This document shows positions 55,544 to 64,000 of a stretch of 64,000 nt of DNA, piece by piece (position 1 is the first letter of the stretch; each line of letters begins with the position of its first letter). A program made the translations under genes and the position numbers. Below the pieces are notes generated by a model. The model saw only the letters and a program-made list of their open reading frames with translations, did no database searches and was not told the origin of the DNA. The DNA is from Lutraria lutraria (lineage: Eukaryota > Mollusca > Bivalvia > Venerida > Mactridae): assembly GCA_964023205.1 (NCBI GenBank), contig OZ026840.1, positions 13,254,603 to 13,318,602 on the forward strand, in the 5' to 3' direction.

Positions 55544-57160
55544 GTAAGCTTTCATTTTTTCCCACGTGTCGCTATTATTATCCTTAGAAGATTTGAAAGT
55601 ATGTGTTTGTGATATTTTACTTCTTTACATTTCCATTGGAAATGTCGCCTTTTATTGTGATAGTAAGTAAATGCTTTACGTGTAATGAAAATCATTGATT
55701 ATTGCATATAAAAAAAGGCACAAAGGTTATCAGATTTATTATTGTAGACAACATTGCAAACGTTGGTTAATTTATGGATAGAATCGGGATAATGAAATGT
55801 ATCCATATTTTATCACATGAGTAAGTATAACCTTTGTTCGACTATGTATATTATCTGCATGATAATCTGTTTAATTATGCCTAAGCATACATTTAAACGT
55901 AATAAATCTATTTGAAACTACGTGTATAATTTGATCAATATCTATATCTACAAAGTAATATATTTTTCGCATAAGGTTTTCATAGTCTAATACGAAGTGT
56001 TAAGGATCGTATTTTGAATATTGTCATTCTTTTGTATACCAATAAAGACATTTACAGGTGAATCTTTAAAAACTTTTACCGTCAGTTAAGAGAGTTACAG
56101 CCGTTTTTATTCTCTACCCCTAACGTAAAAAAGTACCTCAAAATCAAATGAAGTTACCTTTATGAAAATTGGCCTATCTCTCTAACAGATGATACAATAA
56201 AATTCTTTTAATGCAAGAATGTGTATAAGTCTAAGGGTAACCAATGTTTCGTCAATTCAAATTGTTTATACAACGTTTGGAAGTACTATGTTGCAGAAAA
56301 AGTGAAAAATATAACCCAGCCCCTTTAAGATTTAATAAAGATTTTAGTCTTTTACCAAAAAGTAACAAATTGATTATTATCATTAAAATAAAAACTAAAG
56401 CAGTGAAACAGCTGAAATTTTCATAATATTAACTACAACCCAGCCAGCAAAATCATATCGGTCCGATATCGGGCCTTTATCGTTTTGCCCATCGGCGTTT
56501 GATCGGTCCGATATCGTTTCAGATATATGTCGGTCCAATATCGGCCCGATATCGGCAATTTTATACCCTAGCATAAATTCTCAAATGTGTGCAGATTCTA
56601 GGTCAGACCGACAATAACGCAGTGAAATACATTATTAATCAAATCATATGTATTTCAATTTGTCATATTGCACAGTAAACAACAGGCAAATATGCATTTA
56701 GAAGACTTCATTGCCAATTCTGATGAATGAAGAAAAAATTAACAAGAATTTTGTCAAATTGCCAATAAAAACGTGACTGAGTTAATTAATATCAGTTTTT
56801 GAACAAAATGATTTACTTATTTACCACAGTTAACAAATTAAACAATTTCCTATCTTCATTTTAAAGGTTTTACGTTGGAATATTTGAGTAGAAAGAACTT
56901 TTAAAAAAGTGATTGTATACGTTATTTTGAATTCGAAGTATATGGATTTCACTTGGAGAACCGAAAAATACCCACTTTAAAACACCTTTTTTCATTATTG
57001 AATAGGTATTTCCTAACTAGGTGCGCACCCTAGATATAACTATTTTAAGACCCTTGCCAAAAATTAAACCTCGCTTTCAAAGCCAGGTAAATGCACGAAA
57101 ACTTCATGTTATGGTGGTGTTGAATAAACATAAATAAGGCAAATATATTTTAAAACTTAA

Positions 57161-57518
57161 GGTAGGTCGCGGGTTTCCTTCCGAAAAGTGTTCAGTTCCT
57201 AAAGTCAATGCACAAGAAAACCTTTTTGCAGGAACATCCTTCAAAGTATTGGCTAAAGCAAAAATGATGTATTCAAATGATATTTCCAAAGAAACCGCTC
57301 AAAAAACGGCCACCTAGTGCAGCGATATGTTGTATATGTTTTTTTTCGCGTTATTTCTTGTACTGCTCCGATAATTTTGTATATTAAGCTATGAAATTTA
57401 CTGAACACAATGCTGAATCATTTACAAATCCGAAAAGTTAATTTAGCTTCATTTTTCCGTCATTAAATCTTAAAAGGTTTTGATCGAACTCTTTTCGGGA
57501 GGAAACCCGTGACCCACC
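57161..57518. mobile_element. 358-bp MITE with TTAA duplications
   Basis: TTAA-GGTAGGTCGCGGGTTTCC at the left and GGAAACCCGTGACCCACC-TTAA at the right; TTAA at 57157-57160 and 57519-57522. TTAA targets are used by piggyBac and Kolobok elements. Confidence 0.85.
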
Positions 57519-57944
57519 TTAACTAAAACCTCGTATTGATAAAGAAGATTAATTAAAACACGTTTTTCTTACTGTGCACGGACTGTCTGACATGTTTCGT
57601 TGTTTACATAATTAGAAATACAAGTCAAAATAGGAAGTACACATTTCTAAAAATAGACCGAGGATACCCTTTCGGTTTCAATACAACAACGAGTAATGAA
57701 GGTTTCCTTCCATAATTAATAGCAATCTTTGCCGAAATACTTCAGCATGTACTAAATATTGTCCAAATCAACGTTTCCGTCAGTTCTTTTCTTCACATGC
57801 ATAATTTGAGAAAGGAAAGCAACTGACCCCCTGTAACTAAAACAGTAAACATTTTTGTCTTGTTATAATGTGATCTACACAAATGATAAAATTATGTGTT
57901 AGTATGAAATGTCAGATGTGTCACATCTACTTATGTACTCAGTA

Positions 57945-58110
57945 CAGTACAACCTCTGTACAGCAACGCCCTGTGGGAGCTGTTGACCGTTGTTTAGAGG
58001 TTGTTTCCCTACAGAGGTTGAATTTATGGTAAGTATCAGTTTAGGAAATCTTGAAAGTGCTGTTAAAAAGTTGTTGGTCTACGGAGGGCTGCTCTGCAGA
58101 GGTTTTACTA
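57945..58110. mobile_element. 166-bp Tc1/mariner-pogo-like MITE
   Basis: CAGTACAACCTCTGTACAGC at the left and GCTCTGCAGAGGTTTTACTA at the right are imperfect inverse copies, with TA on both sides. Confidence 0.7.
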
Positions 58111-58465
58111 TACTATATTACTTATGTTGTCTCAAAAGTCATTGCCTGAATTAAGAAGAAAAGTATTAAAGAATGTATATAAAACACATGTGTGAAATAA
58201 AAGTAGTAGATACCAATAATTTAACAACAGCAGGAAGGATACATGGATAATGAGTGATAAACAGTTCTTTTAAAAAAGATTGTGTCAGAAAATATTAGAA
58301 AACTGGGGGGAAAGTCACAGTTAACACAGGGACACAACACACACTGTTGGCTATTCATGTAAGAAAAAGCTGAATTAGTATCTGAATGATTTTTCGTCCA
58401 TCACTGAGACTGAACAAAGTTAAACTCAAAGTTTTCACTTGTAAGTCAATAGAACTGTTGCATAA

Positions 58466-58608
58466 TTATGATATATAGTCATCACTACTATTTCTAGGTC
58501 TGATGGTCCAACTGGAATTGTATCCCTCCACCCCAGTCAGAAGCCAATCCTCCATAACGAACTCAGAATCATGTATGTTGGTCTGTCGGTAGTTTCTCTT
58601 CAGTGCTC
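58466..58608 (-). pseudogene. Candidate terminal exon of a transposon gene
   Basis: After a CATGTTTCAG acceptor the minus strand reads ALKRNYRQTNIHDSEFVMED then WLLTGVEGYNSSWTIRPRN and a stop. Unrecognised; noted because base composition and splice signal look exonic. Confidence 0.4.
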
Positions 58609-59525
58609 CTGAAACATGAATAATATGCATTACAGTATAGCAATTACGTCTTGCATGTATAGAAAACCGTTAAATTGTTATGCAGTATGCCTACCAAACT
58701 AATAATGTTAGCTGTAATCGCTGACATTGTTCATTAACAGGGTCTTTAAAAGGCCCTTCCCAATTGAAAATTTAAAAGTCCAAATTTACACTAGCAGCTC
58801 TATAATTACTGAAACCGCAAATTTCGGGATATTGCTTCAAACTTCAACAGACAAAGGCTTTTTTCCAATGAAGAGAGAAAGACCCATGTCTGAGAAACTT
58901 TCTCTCATTTCATTAGGGCACTTTAAAGGGACAACTCTCGCTGGTATACCAGCGATTATTTGCGGTTTGGGCTATGTAAACTGTTATGCGTAATACTACC
59001 TGTCAATTAAACTCTGTTGTTTAAAATAGCACAAGAATTGGTGAGTCATCAACTGACCACTGGTTAGTAAAGTACTCCTGTTATATAGAAAGCATCGGCT
59101 GCTCAACCTTACCACGTGCCTCTGTTTACAAACAGGTTTAAACTTTTTCTCAAAGTAACACTTAGAATTGATGTATTACTAAGATTATTGGATGAAATGT
59201 TTTGACATAGAATATTTACCATTGTGAGAATTTTCAAAGAATATTTTTCGGTAGTTTATTCAAAAATTCAAAAAAGGGCTCTCTGATATGAAACATGCAT
59301 ACAATTTTACAATAACCCGCCCCAGCGCCATCTAGTGGTTTGTATAGTCCTGTTACCCCTTTAAGAAGGTTTGACCCAGGAAATTGATTTGGGAGTGCAT
59401 CAATATAAGCTCTCAACTTTCTCAATACTCAAGCAGGTATATGAACTTATTAGAATAACTGACGCAAAACACATTACACACAATAGTCATCAACTTCATT
59501 AAAAAACTTACAAAGAATAGCTGAA

Positions 59526-59685
59526 CTAAATTTCAGTGAACCACAAGTCATCACAGAGCCCTTCCTTCGCCGCAGTCCAGTTTAACTCGATAGTCAGTCT
59601 GTTATGGGCAACTTCTTTCATTATACCCTTTACTATGGTTTTTAATAGTGAGTCACCAACATTGGAATTTGGAGATATGGCTGAC
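59526..59685 (-). pseudogene. Candidate exon of a transposon gene (DUF4806-like?)
   Basis: After TTTCTTACAG the minus strand reads SAISPNSNVGDSLLKTIVKG, IMKEVAHNRLTIELNWTAAK and a stop. The pattern loosely recalls the C-terminus of DUF4806 proteins, often transposon-linked; weak. Confidence 0.4.
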
Positions 59686-60776
59686 CTGTAAGAAAAACAA
59701 TTCAAAGACATCAGTTTCCAATTTCAACCAATATCGCTGTAATTTTATGTACACTTCAAATAAAAACAAGTAAAAAGCGAGCCTAACTCTTGATATTGAA
59801 AATAATTCATTGAATAAACAAGCCTAGCAAAGTTTAAAACTATGTTTAAACAGTTTTTTCACATTTATCGCGAAATCTCATTACAAATACATGTCTAAGC
59901 TATCATGTGCACGTGCCGGTTTCAATCTTGGCGTAAAAAAATGAATTTCAGAAAACATTAGATACGGTGAACATGATATTATTGAACGGTTTTACCTGGA
60001 GTAAAATAAATCCGCAGTCTAAATTGCTTTGTCTCTTTCTCGCGCCGACCGGTTGGCTACAGAACAATAATACAAATCAAACGAAATTATCACGTGTTTT
60101 ACCTCGATATCGGACCGGGATCGGACCGTCAACGGCTTTATTTTTTTTTATTTAACGTCAAAATACTAAATAACATATCCTTACTATCATAAAATGCATT
60201 TCTCTTTTATATTTTATCCACTTGTTAACGAAATTTGAGGGAAAATAAATCATCCTACAATCACGGATATATATCGGATAGATATCTAACCGTTATGCCG
60301 GTCTATAAACGATATCTATCCGATATACCAATGCTGGCTGGGTATGTGTGTATAAAGTCTACTCCAAATTTTAAAAAAAGTTTCACCGTCCGGTTTTGAA
60401 AAAAATAGTGTCAGAAATCCATAGTCACTTGATTTTCGTTTATTATAAATTCCAATAAACTAGACAAAAAAAATGAAATAAATATTTTCTTCCATATTAC
60501 TGTATAAATTCATGTTCTTAATACGAAACATTACCTAAAAACTAATGAAAAAAAGAAAAAAGTATGGTCCTAGTGGGGTTTAAACCTATAACCCTCAGGA
60601 ATATGTCAATATGTCAGTAAAGTTCATGAAACTGAGTACTCTTAAAAATGGAGGTTTTGAGTTAGAGATTAAAATCCTTAACAGCAAAATTTTATACGAC
60701 CGACATAGACATGTCTACGAAAAAGATGTGTTTTCTGTATATTACAGTATATTTGTTTAAACATGATATTTTTCAG

Positions 60777-60914
60777 ATCATGAATATTTATTTAGACGAA
60801 AATTACCACAGGATCAGATATAGTAATTTAGTTATGCTTAGACGAAAAATTGAACGGCTCATTGATGAAGTTGATGATAAATTTCTACCAAACAAAGAAC
60901 ATTTTCGTGATAAG
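60777..60914 (+). CDS. Next exon of the second gene
   Basis: Reads IMNIYLDENYHRIRYSNLVM, LRRKIERLIDEVDDKFLPNK, EHFRDK between ATATTTTTCAG and AAG|GTAAGG; 46 codons, phase 0-0, matching the phase 0 end of 55543. Composition matches the previous exon. No later exon was found before 64000; the gene probably continues beyond the window. Confidence 0.55.
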
Positions 60915-60932
60915 GTAAGGTGTCAGTACTTT

Positions 60933-61006
60933 TATCTGGCCGATTTTGCCGGAAGTGACTGGATAAATTAGTTTATCCAGTCACTTCATGCAAATTCGAC
61001 CAGATA
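60933..61006. repeat. 35-bp inverted repeat (hairpin) just after the gene 2 exon
   Basis: Arms 60933-60967 and 60972-61006 pair over about 35 bp with about five mismatches, e.g. AAGTGACTGGATAAA with TTTATCCAGTCACTT. It begins 18 bp after the donor. Confidence 0.85.
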
Positions 61007-63740
61007 ACAGTGTGCCGGATAAACTTTGCTTTATAAGGTCTCCTGACCATGTGACTTGTGATAAACCGTCACCTGACCACGTGATCTGACGGACTATTTC
61101 TTATAACAGAGTCGCCGGCTGAAATTCAGTGCCCGGAGGTGCGGTTTACATCGATAAATGTTCTACGATTTACCTGCCTCTACAAAACGTTATCAAGATG
61201 TCCGACGTAGTTGTTTATCGTGACGTCATTGAACGAACGTGACGTTACGCGCAGATTAATGAGAAAGTAACTAAATAGTCCCGAGTTTTTTTCCCCTTAT
61301 TTAAGCAAATTCAGTTACTGGATAAATAGAATAATAGGTTAGTGTCGTGGATTGAGTAAAAGTTTATCCGGCTCGGCTGCGGAAATTATCGGATTCGCTT
61401 TCGGCTCACCCGATAAATTTGCGATATCAACGATACGATATAAAAGTATTTCAAAGTAATGAAAAATGTTGAAATATTAGTGTTTTGGGGAACTATGCAC
61501 ACGTGTTTTGGTGCTAGAAAGTCCTAATTAACTGTTAGAATGATGTAAAACTAAATTTGTCTCGTATTAAAGTCACCAATTTGATTGACATATGCGTTAT
61601 ATATAATTATATAGTTGATATTGCGGAAATAAAATAATTATGAGAAATTTTAACAAGTTTTAATCCCTGTCCCATAAATGGCCTTATATCAATAATAGAA
61701 CCTAGCCATATAAAATTGTTTAAAGAATCAGGGTTCTGATTGTTAAATTTATTAACATTACTTAAATTATTACAGTTTGTCCTAATTTCTCGTCCAATGA
61801 AATGTCCGCGTTTCATTTGAAATTTGAAAAATATATCGCATAAAATGCGCCGAAACCCAGATATAGAGAAAATAAGTCGAGTTTGTGTGCTACGTGACCA
61901 AACGCTGAATAGGGCGGTGCAAATGGCATCAGTTTTATTACGTCCTCCTTAACCGTGCAATAAAGTAGGCGGAGTTTAAACTACTCATAGACTTCGTAGG
62001 AGATTGCGCCATTCGGTAGCATTTGTTGAACCAGGTACGAATTTTCCATGGTTTTCGTTATTTTTTGATGGATTTAATGCCCGTTTACAACAGAATTTTA
62101 GTCAAATACAAGCGGGCAGTCCATCTTGTCATCGTTTCTTGGTACATAGTACCAGGTTCCATGGTTAAGAAATTATTTTATCAAATCGCATAGCTTGCTT
62201 TTTTATATTTCCAAATTAATTATCATCAAACAAAATTACTCGTAAATTCATGTAGATACATGAATGTTACAACATCAAAATCGACCTAAATATGCATTTT
62301 ATAAATCAACCAGCCCCTTATATTCAACAGTAATACGTTGAGAATGGAATGGAATTGATGTTCAGAGATCGATTGTTAGTTGTATATAACTGGGCCGGTA
62401 CTAGATACCACACTTGCAAGGTTTTCCGATCTAAGTCGGACTCGAACTTAAACATGTGCAAGAATCCAGGAAGTTTGGCAAGAAACAGAACGGTCGAAAA
62501 CAGTAAATAACGGTATGTACATAGGCCAAATTGAAAGAATGATCAAAGAGTAAGAAACATTTAAATCATGCATTTCTGGGTATTGATTGTATATATAATA
62601 ACTAAGACAACACCAGTTCTTCAAGAATAAAACAACCATAGATCTAGAATTCGTCGTAACCAAAGTAATAATCTCCATTTTTACAGGTAAAGTTTGGCTC
62701 TTATTAATGCATATAAAGCACACTGTATGCCCCGCTTTCTTTTTAATTTCCCTCTGAATTGAGGTACTTTGTGGGCGATGTCAAATTACATCTAGTGATG
62801 ATTGACAGTTTTTGTCGAGACAAAACATGCCTACGTGATAGAAATTAGGACAAACTGTAAATCAGTTATCGTTCATATTTTGAATTTTATGCGACCGTCA
62901 TTTCGCATCGCTTGTGATATATCCCATAAAATTCAAAATATGAACTATAACTAATACATTATGAACTTCTGAAACCTTCAACTTGGATGTAATAATGACG
63001 AGACATATGTGTTCTAAGGTGTCTAGTCCTACCACTATACTTGACATCGCGTTGACACTTGTTACAGAAAACTACGTGCTTCTTTCATCAATCGGCAAAG
63101 CAAAATGCTGGCATGTTTTTATGTAAAATTGCATGGTGGCGTAATACAATTTATAAGTCAATATCTTCTTGACAAAGTCTAAATATTCGCATAGAATTTG
63201 TTTTCTAGCTTTAACTGACGCTGCTAATGTCGATAAATAGAGTATAGAATCCCGGATAGTAGTTGCGTAAGCATTGTCGACGATGATATGAGTGTAAATT
63301 CGCAAATCTAGTTCAGTTGTTCAACATTCTAAGAGTTTTTTCCTAGACGAATTATACTTACGAGTATTTGTTTATTATAGCTGTTTGCGAGTACTTACTG
63401 TAGTGTTTATTACTAGTTTGGCTAATCCTGGCCATTTGATTGGCTAATGGTGATGACTGAATCTAAACCATGAAGGCATTGCCTAGATAAGTTGTTGTGT
63501 GGCTATTTGAAGTTCAAAGTGGTTGTATGATAGTGCTCAGATTTATGGTGAATTCGTTAACATTTAGGGTTGATTCTATTTGATTGATGTAGTGTATGAT
63601 ATAACCATTGTGCTTGTGAACTATATACATGAATTTATTCATTTGTCAAATACTCATGATTGTCATTATAATGTGTATTACTCATATGATGTAAATATTT
63701 TATACCCTTGGTTTGAATTAAATATACAGACAATATCCTT
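61007..63740. other. Downstream of the gene 2 exon, nothing recognised
   Basis: AT-rich, short ORFs only; no exon could be supported. Confidence 0.4.
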
Positions 63741-63744
63741 TATG

Positions 63745-64000
63745 AAACAAGAGGGCCAAGATGGCCCTATATCGCTCACATGACAATCACTGTTCACTCA
63801 TTAAAACATTGTTTTGAACCGGTGATCTAGTTTTTTACCCCAGACGACCTATGTTCGAATTTGTCTTACATATCATTAAGACAAACAGTCTGACTAGGTT
63901 TGGTGAAGATACGATCAAAATTTGACATCTACAGTGTTAATAAGGTTTTCCTAAGATTTGACCTTAATATCATTTAGACAAACAATCTGACAAGGTTAGG
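63745..64000 (+). repeat. Common bivalve-type interspersed repeat (runs off the window)
   Basis: Starts ACAAGAGGGCCAAGATGGCC plus CTATATCGCTCACATGA and continues with repeated 'gatttgacc', 'atcatt(a)agacaaacaatctgac' and 'gaagatacgatc' phrases. I know this from bivalve genomes; class unclear. Confidence 0.6.

Larger units (their letters stand above)
56438..60343. mobile_element. 3.9-kb ACCCAGCCAGCA-ended transposon in a gene 2 intron
   Basis: Ends ACCCAGCCAGCA and TGCTGGCTGGGT. Both ends are packed with palindromic TCCGATATCGG-type motifs (56455-56560; 60100-60330). No clear target duplication. Carries two further MITEs and two candidate minus-strand exons. Superfamily not assigned. Confidence 0.78.
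55985..60682 (-). repeat. Interspersed repeat H, copy 2, split by a 3.9-kb transposon
   Basis: Parts 55985-56437 and 60344-60682 together match 34160-34947 in inverse order. The break coincides with the transposon ends at 56438 and 60343. Confidence 0.82.

Overview
This window is eukaryotic, AT-rich and intron-rich, and most of its length is transposable elements. No prokaryotic layout is present (no operons, ribosome binding sites or CRISPR). The best guess for the organism is a marine bivalve mollusc. The grounds are the lineage-type extracellular mosaic gene, several tRNA-derived SINE families, an ISL2EU DNA transposon, and a repeat at the right edge with the 'GAGGGCCAAGATGGCCC' start and 'TTTGACC' phrasing that I associate with bivalve genomes. 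That placement is inference.

Left half (about 2.3-32.8 kb, + strand): one large gene of about 25 coding exons. It encodes a SVEP1-like type I membrane protein of roughly 1,600 residues. In order: signal peptide, a furin-type site, HYR, two Sushi, HYR, two Sushi-like exons, a two-exon cysteine module, two ephrin-receptor-like cysteine repeats, a LamG/pentraxin-like domain over three exons, two EGF repeats, TSP1, a Sushi-like exon, a second copy of the two-exon module with an ephrin-receptor-like repeat, a Ser/Thr-rich stalk, a transmembrane helix, and a cytoplasmic tail with a PPPPY motif. Nearly all introns are phase 1. A 3.09-kb CACTA-like transposon with terminal inverted repeats and a 3-bp target duplication sits inside the TSP1 exon, so the allele as read is interrupted. 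Skipping that symmetric exon would keep the frame.

The last large intron (22.7-29.6 kb) holds a minus-strand LINE (ORF1 with an L1-type RNA-binding region, ORF2 with endonuclease and reverse transcriptase). It was later invaded by a 1.76-kb CACTGGGG-ended element, an 0.8-kb ATAGTTCAATTTT-ended element and a 44-bp MITE with a 9-bp target duplication.

Middle (36.6-42.0 kb): a decayed ISL2EU-type transposon with AT target duplications. It carries a THAP/HTH/DDE transposase on + and a SWIM plus YqaJ-nuclease protein on -. Next come two degenerate LINE fragments (42.5-45.2 kb), a nested 1.5-kb element (46.0-47.5 kb), a 416-bp foldback MITE, and a second copy of the CACTGGGG element (48.7-53.8 kb). 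That second copy was itself hit by a 503-bp and a 2,705-bp transposon. The unfilled sites survive in the first copy.

Right (55-64 kb): two exons of an unrecognised second gene on +, with a 3.9-kb transposon inside the intron between them, and a common interspersed repeat running off the edge. The window is best read as one host gene and part of another embedded in a stratified pile of transposons whose relative ages can be read from nested insertions.
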